A DNA stretch of 64,000 nucleotides from positions 58,780,237 to 58,844,236 of the forward strand of contig NW_020954556.1 of NCBI RefSeq assembly GCF_900497805.2. Reading direction: 5' to 3'. This DNA is from Vombatus ursinus (Eukaryota; Chordata; Mammalia; Diprotodontia; Vombatidae). A program made the translations under genes and the position numbers. Below, one piece after another: positions 54,445 through 64,000 of this stretch (position 1 is its first letter; each line of letters opens with the position of its first letter). The notes under the pieces are model-generated. The model saw nothing but the letters and a program-made list of their open reading frames with translations, was not told the origin of the DNA and did not search any database.

Positions 54445-55309
54445 TTCAGGCTTCTCTTTTCCTTTTATTTGCTCCTCAAGATTCTGTAGCAAATTATTTT
54501 TATTAATGTTGAATTGTTCATTTTATTCTTTGTGCCACTTTGATTCCTTAATCTTTGACTTTTGCTTTTAATTGCTGATGAAAGGAATCTAGAATTTTGA
54601 ATATACTTTTGTTTCCTGGATTCCATTCTGCTTGTTTCTTTTTTGCTACATTTAAGCGAGTTTCTGTTATATGGCTAGTATACACACTAGCTAGATATTG
54701 ATGTAATGTTCCGATGCTTTTCCACAGATCTTCAATAATTTTCTTAAGTTGTTTTCTCAAGTGTTTTACATCCTTACTCCCTATCCTTATGACTTTCATG
54801 TTATTATCAATGAAACCTGGAAATCCTGAAAATCATTCTACTTTTCCTCCTATGGTATTAACTGCAGAACTGGTTACCACATAAATGATTGTATACAAGT
54901 CCTAAAATGTTTTTATGCTTTCTGTCAAATACTGTGGAAGAATGTGTTCATTCATGATGGTCACAGGAAACACCAACTTTTTTGAAATACTCTCTTTTGA
55001 TATAGTTGGACTGTTGGTTTGACTCATGCCTTTGAACTCAAAAAGGGTTTTGCAAAATTCTAACTTAAATATGTCCATCTCCTTTTCAAAATCATTTGAG
55101 ACACTGGTACTATTTTGCCATCTCTTTGATTTTTAGGTAGGATTTATGGAGTTGACATTATGTCAAAATTTCCAATGACCTCAGGTTTCTTCAATTTTTC
55201 CTTCTTCAGATTCTAGTAAATTTTCAATTTTAACTCTCATTTAATATGCCCTAGGCTTAAGGATAAAGTGATTTCTTAGTATTGCCCTCTACTAGTCAGT
55301 AATATTTTT

Positions 55310-55327
55310 GTGTGTGTGTGTGTGTGA
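55310..55327. repeat. (TG)n short tract
   Basis: Nine TG units in the 5' part of the LINE remnant. Confidence 0.85.
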
Positions 55328-55650
55328 CTTGGAGCTGAGGGTAATGTTTACCAAAAAAAATCAGTATAAAACCCTTGCCTATTATTGATGTGAAAGGTTT
55401 CTGGCTTTTTATTGATACAGTGGTGGTGCATAATGAAAGTATTCATGTGTCCAATCTATTTCACACGTACTAGTGATTTGCCCACATTTCCAGCAGGTGA
55501 GGTATTGATGATTTTGATTTGTTTGGGCTTCTCTTACCTTCTTGGAATAACAAAACACAAAGTAGAACAATGTGTTCCTTGGTCTTCCAGGTCAAACTGA
55601 TCCATCAGAGCAGTCTTAAGTAAGACTAGCTTACAACATTATAATAGCTC

Positions 55651-55915
55651 ATCAATTTCTGTGATTCTTAGGGGCAATGACATAGCACTGACCCATGTGC
55701 TAAACCAATCAGTGGTATTACCACAGTTTCAGTACTTCAGGGTTTCTGCAAGGCCTTCACAATTCTCATAATAGCTTCAGGTACATGGAATCCCTGCTGT
55801 ATATCACACTAGCAAGCATTTTCTTACTTTGCTGTTCCCCTCCCCCTGTTCCCTACTTCTCCTAATTCCTAAACCTACTGCCAGTATGGATAATAGGTTA
55901 GATTTTGAAGGGTTG

Positions 55916-55951
<36 letters not shown>

Positions 55952-56099
55952 ACATCATCATGATCATTATCATTATCATCCATCTCATCTTTGCGTTAGA
56001 TCAAGCTCAGAAATTGTCCTAGGACAAGTCACTATTATTATTTCTCATTATTTTCAGCTTTATATTTAATGGAAGTTGAAATAGAAATGGTCCTGTGAC
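55651..56099. other. Spacer between two Dong-like remnants; (ATC)n at 55917-55981
   Basis: A trinucleotide ATC tract sits between the two LINE remnants. The rest is unassigned and may hold 5' UTR of the element at 52.5-55.6 kb. Confidence 0.45.
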
Positions 56100-56885
56100 A
56101 AATCACTACATTACTATTCTTTCATCTTTAATATTCAGAGGACTATTGAGCAGATAGATAAAAATGTTTTTGTTTTTGTTTTTGTTTTTTTTGGTTTGGT
56201 TTGTTTTTTTTTGTAGTTGAACAAAAGTGTAGGGAGGTAAGCTCATCTTTAGGTTTAGTAAAAGTGTCTTCAGGACAACTATAATAGCAGACAGAATTAT
56301 GGGGACAAATACATATTCCGTCCTACTCTCATGTGGTTTTAATTTCTTCTGCTGGGTCTTATACTTGGAGTTTTTATTCAAAATAGTTGGGAAATTACGA
56401 GTGTGCAATATTTGGCAACAGTTATTAAAAAACACTATTCTTAAATTTTTGTGGGTCAAATGTTACGTATGTCCAAGCAATAATAGGTGACAGTTGTCTC
56501 TGTAAAAATGTTCCAGTTTCTATACAGTTAATTTGTTGAGTCCTTGAATATATATTTTAGGGTTTGTATTTATAATATAGAGAGTTGTTTTATGCTAACT
56601 TATGAAGAATAGCATTCTGTTGCTGTATAATTCTGGCCATTTGATTTTGTTGCTCTAGGTATTTGGTGGGCACTAAATTTTTGCAATTCTCAGGCCACAA
56701 AATGGCAGTTTCTACTATTTTGTACGGTTTCCTGACAAAATCTGCACAAATCTATTAGTTCAAATGGGAGGGTGGACTTTCTATAATTTCCTGTTATTAT
56801 GATTACAATGACAGGCCATTGAAGAAATGTGAAACCAACCCACGACTCTTCAATAACACATAAGCTTGGCAATTATTTATAAATG
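56100..56885 (-). mobile_element. Dong/R4-clade-like LINE, C-terminal domain
   Basis: Minus-strand frames give LCRFCQETVQ (zinc-knuckle start), a frame shift to VPTKYLEQQNQMARIIQQQ, and then RTEYVFVPIILSAIIVVL, LNLKMSLPPYTFVQLQK (56180-56330). These correspond to the CCHC and restriction-like endonuclease end of R4/Dong LINE proteins (cf. VPIVLSATGVIP...L..NL..L.L....F.QLQKAVIL). The PD..D catalytic segment cannot be read clearly. The remnant lies upstream of, not downstream of, the RT remnant on the minus strand, so it belongs to another copy or a rearranged one. Confidence 0.65.
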
Positions 56886-57724
56886 ATAACAGACATTCTA
56901 GTAATAAGCAAGCAAAGTCCCTGGATAGGAGTATCAGTGCTCATGGATGACAGGATGACTCCTAACTTTCCATTAGCTGTTGGAGGACTACGGAAAGTGT
57001 TGTGTGAATGAAACGTCAAACTGGGAGTTTCATTGAACAAGAGCCTGAATTCAGCCAGACTCCTCTTTCATTTAAACTGAGTTTCCTCAAGATCTGTGAC
57101 AAGTTTGAGGTGTTTTATAAACAATCAAAGTCAATAGTTTGGACAACAGAATGGTGTATCATCTGCCCCAAAATGAAAGGCAGATGCTTGTTTCTGACAA
57201 AAACATCCACTGGTAACATGGAAACTGAGTGGCAAGATAGCAAAGCCTTTATGTGGAGCTTTGAGGTAGGCTCTGCAGTCAGGGTTTGGTCAGATCAAAA
57301 CTGCCTTAAGGAAGCCTCATGACACCCAGGAAGCATCTTGATTACAAGATGTTGCTTAGAGCTTCTGGGTGGAAAAATAAGTACATCAGAGAGATGTATG
57401 TGTTGATTAATGCCATATAATGATACAGTGACCAAAAGAAAATGAGGTCTGGATTGACTATAATAATACTGTAACCAGTATTGGGTTGCTTGGCCCTTTC
57501 TCCTTTGAAGTAACTGAGGAAAATGAAGTGTCTACCCCCAAAACATCTGCATGAAGATGATTGGGACTGATAATGAAAGGAGAGAAGGATGGACACCATC
57601 AATCAAAGTCTAGGGATAGGTAGAAGGGCAGAAAATGGTGGACATGATTCTTTGTCATCATTTTACACCAGGGAATGTCATTGAGGGATTGGGGGATTCT
57701 AATACTGATAGCTGATTTGTGTGG
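56886..57724. other. Unassigned sequence with a 104-codon frame
   Basis: The plus-strand frame at 57008-57322 (MKRQTGSFIEQEPEF to NCLKEAS) has no domain I recognise. Its composition is not extreme, but no splice sites or homologous context support it. Confidence 0.35.
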
Positions 57725-57955
57725 CTGCATCAAGTGTGCACAGCAATTCATAAGCATTATCTCATGTGAGCCTCTCAATGGCCCCATGAGCTAAACACTA
57801 AGGATCAGATGATGTCCATTTTACAGATGAGGAAACTGAGGCTGAGATAGGGTAAGTGACTTGTTCATAGTCATAAGAAATAAGCATCAAAGGTAGAATA
57901 TGAACCCAACTTGCCTGACTCCAAGGCTAGCATTCTATCCACTATACCGTGGTAC
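57725..57955 (-). mobile_element. MIR (THER1-like) SINE
   Basis: 'cataagcattatctcatgtg', 'tgtccattttacagatgagg', 'aaactgaggctgagatagg' and the reversed head 'cattctatccactataccg'. Confidence 0.8.
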
Positions 57956-58017
57956 TAAAGACTAACTTACCTTACCTGTGAAACAGATGAAATGTTCAGA
58001 GCGATAAAAAATCAACA

Positions 58018-58157
58018 AGGAGGCAGGGACAGACAGACAGACAGACAAACAGAGGAGAGAGAAACAGACAGAGACAGAGAAATAAAGACAGAGAGGAAAA
58101 ACAGAGAAACAGAAAAAGAGAGGGAGAGAGACAGAGACAGAGACAGAGAGAGAACAC
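58018..58157. repeat. (GACA)n/(GAGACA)n purine-rich tract
   Basis: Low-complexity AGACAG units. Minus-strand frames reading Ser-Val-Ser-Leu repeats are artefacts. Confidence 0.9.
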
Positions 58158-58824
58158 CAAGCCTCCATTAATTCCCCTTTCAGTGCCAAGCAGTTTTTGT
58201 AGAGCAGAATTCTCCAAAAGAGAAACTCTCATAGACAGAACCGTAACCAACTTTGGGAGTCATACATACATCCTAGGGACTAATAGTTTTTCCTTTGAAG
58301 ATTTCTCCTTTGTTTTTCTTACTTTCAATCAAACGTTATTCTGAAATATTAGAATTGCATGCCTGGAGGCAAGGATCAGTATACCAAGAAGTAACATATA
58401 TGTAACGCTCCAGGTTTCCTGGATGAGGGTTATGAGCTGTAAGTTTTTAGAAATCTCCCAAAGTGGAATTAAGCCCCTCATGTCATAACAGAATCTCGAA
58501 TACAAGGGCTGTAATATTATAATATAGTCAACAAGGCAGCCTCTGAGCCTGGATACAGTTTGCATCCTAGACGTAGCTTCTAAATGAAATCAAATTGAGC
58601 AGATAGCTATTAATATGATTTTCCCACATCTCCAAATAACATCTTTGAGTCCATGAAGGTAAATGACCTGTCTGCAAAAGAATGGAGCTGTGTAAGTAAG
58701 TTCATGTGGCTTGTAGGATGGCCTGAGTTGAAGCTATCCATCCTAAAAATTATGTGTATTCTTATCTGGAAGAAGTAGATAACATATTGGAAAGTATGTT
58801 ATAACTGCAGTGAATGAGGATGGG
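58158..58824. other. Unassigned sequence
   Basis: No repeat or gene recognised. Confidence 0.4.
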
Positions 58825-59095
58825 TTAGAATCTTTGGTGTACCACTTACTACCTGCATAGATCATCACTGAACCTCCCAGGGACTCAGTTTCCTTATCTG
58901 TAAAACGAGGGAATTGGACTAGGAAGGCACTAGAGTCCCTTCCAACTCAAATTTCTTTATCCTGTGATTCTTTTATCACAGCTCAAATCTTGGACAAATC
59001 ACTTCACCTTTCTGAGTCTCATTTTTCTCACTTGTAAAATGGGGGTGTTAGACTAGAGCCCCCTCAAAGTCCCTTCTAGCTGTAAACTCATCATC
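58825..59095 (+). mobile_element. Two CORE-SINEs with L3-type tails in tandem
   Basis: First copy 58825-58975: 'ccactcagtttccttatctg'-type core and tail 'ttggactaggaaggcactag', 'ccttccaactcaaatttc'. Second copy 58976-59095: 'ttggacaaatcacttcacc', 'ttgtaaaatgggggtgttag', 'gtcccttctagctgtaaac'. Both are MIR3/THER2-like. Confidence 0.65.
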
Positions 59096-59283
59096 TACAT
59101 GTCCATTCTGATGGAGATGCCGCTGACTTTTCTCCTCCTAATTATCTACAGCATTTTCCAAAAAACTACAGGCAAGATAGATACTGCAGAGATGATAATC
59201 AACCCATTTTGGGCCATCTGGAGGAACAAATCCATTGGTATTTCCTGAGTACTTACATTGCCTGTAACAAAGAAGTACATAAA

Positions 59284-59478
59284 AATGAGGCTGCTAGATG
59301 GTGCAGTGGATAGAGCACCAGGTCTAAAACCTGAATCAAATCCGGCCTCAGACGTTCACTAGCTGTGTGACTCTGGACAAGTCACTAAACCTTTGTTTAC
59401 CTTAATCCACTGGAGAAGGAAATGGCAAACCACTCCAGTACCTTTGCAAAGAAAACCCCAGACTGGATCACAAAAACA
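59284..59478 (+). mobile_element. MAR1-like SINE
   Basis: 'gaggctgctagatggtgcag', 'atccggcctcagacgttcac', 'ggagaaggaaatggcaaacc' and 'aagaaaaccccagactgg'. The final RTE tail is short. Confidence 0.85.
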
Positions 59479-59562
59479 ATGTGCAAATGATATGTGTAAA
59501 AAAGATTTGGTCTTTTTCTTCAAAGAGCTGAAAAGTGAGCTGGAGAGCCAAGACTTACCTAG

Positions 59563-59702
59563 GTGAGGGGCAGCTAGATGGTACAGTAAATAGAGTACTG
59601 GCCCTAGAGGAAGGAGGACCTGAGTTCAAATCCAGCCACAGATATTTACTAGCTGACCCTAGGCAAGTCATTTAACCCCGATTGCCTCCAAAAAAAAAAA
59701 AA
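59563..59702 (+). mobile_element. WSINE1/SINE1-like poly-A SINE
   Basis: 'gaggggcagctagatggtac', 'ctgagttcaaatccagccac' and 'ccccgattgcctcc' are followed by an A tail. Target duplications of 13 bp with one mismatch (AAGACTTACCTAG at 59550-59562, AAGACTTGCCTAG at 59703-59715) indicate L1-driven insertion. Confidence 0.9.
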
Positions 59703-59715
59703 AAGACTTGCCTAG

Positions 59716-60356
59716 ATCATATTTAAAACTGTGCAATCAGGATACATTTTATAACACAGATTCTTTATGTTCTAGAATATTCAGGAAAATCAGACCTCAC
59801 TCAGGTTTGGAAAGAGAGAGCTCTAGTGGCCTCCACAGTGCTGGAAGAAACCCCACAAGGTAGGAGATTTAAGAACTGTTTGCCTGTTGTTGTACATCCA
59901 TAATTCAACTTGTCACCTCCAGAGCCCCCTGAGTCCAAAAGAGGCAGATCTCCTGAAAGCCACCCCTCATCTGTCACACACTTGATGAGACTCCTGGTCC
60001 TAGCTGGGGACCTGCCAGAATTATTTTTTGCCGTGCAGCAATCTTGAGTGAGAAGGCCTGGAAGCCAGATGAGCTTGGGAATCCTCTTCTTCTGGAAGGA
60101 GAGAATGAGTCATCTGGGGCAATCCATGCAACCTTCGAGACTTAGGCCATCTGGAGAAGTGGGGAGAGAAGAGTAAGGCCTTTCTGGAGTTCGGATGCCT
60201 CTTCTGACTGGATTTCTTTCTAGCTTATGACTCATGGGAAGTGGTAGAAAAAATCATTGTGCATCATCAAAACAAGCTTTGCTAAAAGGACTGTAGTGTC
60301 TGTGTCTGTCTAAATGGAACCAAAGTTTACATATTATATGTATACATATACATATG

Positions 60357-60362
<6 letters not shown>
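59716..60362. other. Unassigned, low-repeat stretch
   Basis: Moderate GC and no repeat recognised before a TA/CA tract. No coding signal. Confidence 0.45.

Positions 60363-60410
<48 letters not shown>
60363..60410. repeat. (CA)n microsatellite
   Basis: About 24 CA units flanked by TATA/CATA repeats from about 60336. Confidence 0.95.
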
Positions 60411-60415
<5 letters not shown>

Positions 60416-60639
60416 TCTATACTCAATTCAATTCAACCAAATGGGGTCTGCATTTGGGAGAAAGGAGCTAGAGGCAATTGATGGAGAGAGCCAGGGCAGA
60501 GCAAGTTTTGCTACAACAATGTATAGCTAAACAAATAACATAATCTTTTATAAAATAATATAATAATTATTATATTTTCATAAGTAAATAATAGCTAAAT
60601 GATTATGCAAATTAGTACCTTATTTCTGAACAACTTGGA

Positions 60640-60975
60640 CTCCTTAGCCTGGCATTCCAGGTTCTCCATAAGCTGGAGTTACCCTACTCCCCTAGTCTGA
60701 TTTCATGTTATTCCCTTCAATGTACCCTGTGTTCCAGATGACATGGACCACTTTGTCCCCATGATAGGAGCTTTCCTATCTCCATAACTGTGCTCACTCT
60801 GTTCCCTCACTATGTCTGTAATGTCCTTCCTCTCATCCACCTGCTGGATTCCCATTCCTATTTTTGAAGGCCAACTTTAATGCCATCTCTTTCATTATCA
60901 AACGAGTTAATATTTGTAAAACCCTTAGCCCAATTCCTGCTACATAGTAGACGCTTAATGATAAATACTTGTCCT
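60640..60975 (+). repeat. L2-like 3' region joined to a MIR 3' half
   Basis: 'gcctggcattccaggttctc' and 'cctacttcccctagtctgatt'-type text recall L2. From about 60895 'gttaatatttgtaaaaccc' and 'catagtagacgcttaatga' are MIR. Confidence 0.5.
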
Positions 60976-60989
60976 TCTCCTTCTTTAGA

Positions 60990-61125
60990 GAAATGCAGTC
61001 CAATCCAATGGCCTTATTTTACAGATGAGGAAGCTGAGGCCGAGAGAGGTTAGGTGACTTCCTCAAAGTCACGCAAGTATAATGCAGCAGAACCAGTATT
61101 AGAGAATAGATATCATGTTCCACCT
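60990..61125 (-). mobile_element. CORE-SINE, MIR3/THER-like
   Basis: 'gtccaatccaatggccttat', 'gatgaggaagctgaggccg' and 'cctcaaagtcacgcaag' in antisense order. Confidence 0.7.
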
Positions 61126-61202
61126 TTCCCCAAATTTCCTCTTCTCTAGACTCAACATCTCCAGTATCTTCTGTTGTGAGCACCCATTCCATCACAGGTC
61201 AC

Positions 61203-61422
61203 ATAATAATCATAATGATAGCTCTCATTGAGGGAACACTTTACAAAAACTCTGTGAAGAAGGCACGGTGAGTATTAGTTTTCCTGTTTTACAGATGAGG
61301 GAAGTGAGACTCAGAAATTGTGAGTGATTAGATAGCAGTTGATCAGCTTGGAAATGTCAGAGTCCATGTGCAAAACCATGTCTTTCTGACTCCAAGTCCA
61401 GTGTACCTAATAGCATGGCTCC
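61203..61422 (-). mobile_element. MIR (THER1-like) SINE
   Basis: 'aactctgtgaagaaggcacg', 'ctgttttacagatgaggg' and 'gactccaagtccagtgtacc' in antisense order. Confidence 0.75.
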
Positions 61423-61452
61423 TTGTCAATAGACACTCAGTAAACCTAATTG

Positions 61453-61682
61453 GAGGCACCTTGATGTAGTTGATAGAGGGTTTATCTCAGCATCAAGATA
61501 ACTTGGGTCTGCCTCTAACAGATATTGACTGTGTGACTCTGGATAAGACATTTAATCTCTCAGTAGCTCAGGCTAAGACCATTAGCTGCAAAAGATTTTG
61601 CATTGGTAGAGGGTATTGGTAGAGGGCATTTCCTCACTGACCAGCTCCCAGCATAGATGAAATCACAGACCTGGACACCCCC
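61453..61682 (+). mobile_element. tRNA-derived SINE, third family
   Basis: Head with 'gtagttgatagagggtttat', then 'gactgtgtgactctggataa', followed by a 3' end unlike the other families here: 'attggtagagggcatttcc', 'gatgaaatcacagacctgga'. I recognise the end from marsupial SINEs but not the exact name. 'ggtagagggtatt' is tandemly repeated at 61605-61630. Confidence 0.55.
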
Positions 61683-62449
61683 GCCCCCAAAAAAGGCCAA
61701 CGACTAACCTATGCCTCTACTTCTAAGTAATGAGATTGTTTTCAATGAAAGAGGTAGTTCATTTTCTTTCCTCCCTAACTTTTTATCTCTTCCTCCTATG
61801 AAAACACAATTGTCAATTTCTCCACATACCCTTATCACAAAATTTCTTTCCATTACCTTTCTTTCCTGTTTATTATTCATTCTTCTTTTCCTCTCCCTAA
61901 TGATATAAAAGGTTTTTCTCAAAGATATGACAAATATTTTCCTTCCATTTTTAATTATTTGTAGAATAAAGATTTCTTTAAAAAGTAGTTCTTTTTGTCT
62001 TTATTTAAATCAATTTAGCATGTAAGTCTTAAAGGATTATGAAAATGTGAGCTTCTACTTTTATTGTTATTGTTGTGTGATTTTTATTACTTGGATATTT
62101 TATTTACAAATGAGTGCGTGATCACATACAATTTTACTAGCTAAACAATTCCACTTCATAGAGAGCTTTATATGTGCGTGGTTTTTTAAAAAATTCCCTT
62201 TTTCTCTCTCCTCTGCTTCCTCATTTGCCACCACCAACTCTGCTAATATATAGTCAATGGTTAGAATGTTGAACAACAATATAGGATGAGAAGATGTCTC
62301 AGGCTCTACATTTTTCTTCCTTCATTGTTCCATTCTATTAGTTATACAGAGCTTACCTCTGCACCTCAGAACTTTGACAGAATGAACACCCAACATTTGG
62401 AAGATACAAATTAAGTATGCTCCTGCTATCTGTATAGGTTTCTTAATAC
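61683..62449. other. Unassigned AT-rich stretch
   Basis: No family recognised. The 65-72-codon frames at 61704-61922 lie in pyrimidine-rich sequence without domains. Confidence 0.4.
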
Positions 62450-62640
62450 AGCCGTAGAATGTTAGATTTGTAGGAGAAATCAAAAGTTGTCCAGGCCATC
62501 ACATACAGAAAGCCACCCCCCTACAATACCCCCAAGAGGTGGTTATTCAGGCTTTGCTAGAAGTCTTCAAGTAAGGGAGATAATCCCTGCCTCTGAAAGC
62601 AGCCCAAACTATCCTTGGAAACCTTTAGGTATTAATAATT
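62450..62640 (-). repeat. CR1/L3-like LINE 3' region, antisense
   Basis: 'gaatgttagatttgtagg', 'ggctttgctagaagtcttca' and 'gcctctgaaagcagccc' correspond to the antisense CR1/L3 tail block. Confidence 0.55.
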
Positions 62641-63069
62641 TTTTATTAAACTCTTTCATTTAATCTCTTCTGAGTCTCAGATCCTACAGTTGCAAAAGGC
62701 CCGTGATCATTTTGACTTGCCTCAGGTATTATTGTAGAAAATCACAATTTTATAGTCTTTTAAAATTACAATTCCAGTCACTCAACCAAGGCCCAGCAAA
62801 AAGATAGTGATTAGAATAGTAGAGAACCCAAGATTCTGGACTCCAGAATTCCATTCTTTCCTGAGTATTCCTTATCATATGTTACTGTAAGCCTACAGTC
62901 TGGAAGGCCCTCTGTTTTCTCATATTTCAGGGCAGGCAGTAGGGCCATTATTACAAACTGACCTTCTTAGCCCCTTAGGACAGATACTTTAATAAAATAC
63001 CATCTTAAGATACTGTCCCTGCTCCTGCTAGCTAATATTTCCAATACTGAAGCTAATGCTCCTCTTGTT
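62641..63069. other. Unassigned sequence
   Basis: Possible SINE scraps only. Confidence 0.35.
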
Positions 63070-63600
63070 CTTGCATTCGTCTTTTGTCTTAAAATTTTTT
63101 ATTGATATTTTTTTAAAATATTATCTACATTTCCAAAAATGTCCTTCTACCTCCTTCTTCCTTATAACAAAGAATAAAAAAAGAGGGGGAAAAACTCGTA
63201 TCAGCAAAACTAATCAATACATCACCCAAGTCCAACATTATATTCAGTGTTTCATACTCATAGTCTTCCATCTCTGCAAGAAAAGGGTGAGGCGTATTCT
63301 CATATATCTTCTTTGGGACCAAGCTTGGTCATTATAATTACACAGTTTTAAATTTTTATTGTTTTGTGGTGGTTGTTTCCATTTGTCTTTTGTGGTCACC
63401 ATATCTATTGTTTTCCTCTTTCTGTTTTCTTCACTTTGCATCAGTTCACATGAGACTTCCCATGGTTCTTTGTAATCAGCATATTCTTCATTTCTTACAG
63501 AATAGTAGAATTTCATTACATTAATGTATCGCATTATTTTCAGTCATTTGGTATCTGCTTTATTTCCAGTTCTTTCTAATACATAAGGTGCACAAGTATT
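63070..63600 (-). mobile_element. LINE-1 3' end with ORF2 C-terminus, antisense
   Basis: The minus-strand frame at 63244-63534 begins MRYINVMKFYYSVRNEEYAD and continues KEPWEVSCELMQSEENRKRK, the L1 ORF2 C-terminal region (cf. YINVMEYYSAIRN). It is followed downstream on the minus strand by the 3' UTR ('gaccaagcttggtcattata' is the plus-strand reading) and an A-rich terminus near 63080-63100. 5' truncated. Confidence 0.75.
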
Positions 63601-63679
63601 TTGATAAAGCATTTTTACAGTGAACAAAATTGGTTTTGAATCAGTCCATAATACAAGCATTTTATAAAATACTCTGTTT

Positions 63680-63832
63680 AAATTCCGGCTCTGATTTTAA
63701 TTATTTGTATGACCCTGGGCAAGTTTAACCTCTTTAGCCCTCAGTTTTCTTAGCTGTAAAATGTAGAGTTGCATTAGATGGTCTTTAAAATTTCCTCTAG
63801 CTCTAAATCTCTGATCCCATAATCCATAATTT
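63680..63832 (+). mobile_element. CORE-SINE, MIR3/THER2-like
   Basis: 'ttccggctctgattttaatt', 'gtatgaccctgggcaagttt', 'cagttttcttagctgtaaaa' and tail 'cattagatggtctttaaa', 'ctctagctctaaatctctga'. Confidence 0.75.
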
Positions 63833-63891
63833 TACTTTAACGTTTATAAAGCCCTTTCCTTTTCACATCTAGATATAATAGATGCATAGTA

Positions 63892-64000
63892 TTGTCAATA
63901 GAGACCTGGATCTAGAATCAGAGGACTTGAGTTTGAATCTTAACTGATTTACTTACTGCCTAAATGACCACTGACTAGTCATTTAACTTGAACTTCAGTG
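63892..64000 (+). mobile_element. SINE head, cut by the window edge
   Basis: 'caatagagacctggatctag', 'gacttgagtttgaatctt' and 'tgactagtcatttaactt' follow the tRNA-derived head order. The 3' part lies outside the window. Confidence 0.55.

Larger units (their letters stand above)
52500..55650 (-). mobile_element. Dong/R4-clade-like LINE, N-terminus to thumb
   Basis: Minus-strand frames give, in order: a possible zinc-finger segment (CWKCGQITS near 55490-55530), FEKEMDIFKLEFCKTLFEF, a Lys-rich region (54548-54799), then RT: NTEYLLTKDKN and SNYKSIMYLCSLHKALTF (53287-53799; cf. YLIPK.., NYRPITCL..YK.LT), motif A YYKTFDSVLHS at about 53240-53270, FLLSNTKHGLE, a worn YADD box (HLIKMDDK), FNECKILS, KGDVLKIPLSPAGYIKD and KIHHPK near 52510. 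These match the R4/Dong clade as I remember it. Many stops and shifts. The C-terminal zinc knuckle and REL endonuclease are absent. A MIR and a CTT tract interrupt it. Confidence 0.65.

Noticed and set aside
54100-54571. Long frames of poly-Ser, poly-Leu and poly-Arg
   Set aside because: All arise from the CTT/CTC repeat, which lacks stops in most frames on both strands.
57008-57322. 104-codon frame as a gene or exon
   Set aside because: Composition is plausible but there is no recognisable domain, and a frame of this length by chance is expected in 64 kb.

Overview
The window reads as marsupial nuclear DNA and contains no host gene that I can support. The evidence for a marsupial is the repeat content. 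There are many copies of a tRNA-derived SINE that starts GGGCAGCTAGGTGG and ends in an RTE-type tail (MAR1-like). There are shorter poly-A SINEs of the WSINE1/SINE1 kind, abundant L2 and CORE-SINE (MIR and MIR3/THER-like) copies, CR1/L3 LINEs, and marsupial-type L1 3' ends. The sequence is AT-rich, has no CpG island, and has no open reading frame above about 170 codons outside simple repeats. I cannot name the species. The window is best read as intergenic or deep intronic sequence.

Layout. 1-9.4 kb: mostly unassigned sequence with scattered L2, MIR and MAR1 copies and an inverted/direct repeat knot at 8.25-8.58 kb. 9.4-10.3 kb: an internally deleted Tigger1-like DNA transposon. 10.5-20.9 kb: CR1/L3, long L2 pieces, an L1 5'-end fragment inside an L2, a hAT MITE and a TCTG-type satellite tract. 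21-28.5 kb: a solo LTR with 4-bp target duplications, L1 3' ends, a local duplication in which only one copy carries a SINE, and a microsatellite-riddled L2. 28.6-28.9 kb: a diverged 7SL (SRP) RNA retropseudogene. 29-31.3 kb: an L2 holding a mariner-type MITE, then an RTE-like LINE C-terminus. 32-46 kb: SINEs, L2 (one copy 2.2 kb long with recognisable RT motifs), L1 3' ends and a hAT transposase relic. 46.3 kb: a four-unit 55-bp minisatellite. 48.3-50.9 kb: a deeply nested stack (CR1/L3 host; L2, MIR, solo LTR and hAT palindrome guests). 51.3-52 kb: an L1 3' end with readable ORF2 C-terminus. 52.5-56.9 kb: two remnants of a Dong/R4-clade-like LINE, the least ordinary content of the window. 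57-64 kb: SINEs, L2, CR1, L1.

Nothing here forms a working operon-like or gene system. The interest lies in transposon history: which element landed in which, LINE-SINE partnerships that share 3' tails, rare LINE clades, and several cut-and-paste families. Family names rest on my memory of consensus sequences and need a RepeatMasker run. Boundaries are approximate to 5-20 bp except where target-site duplications fix them.
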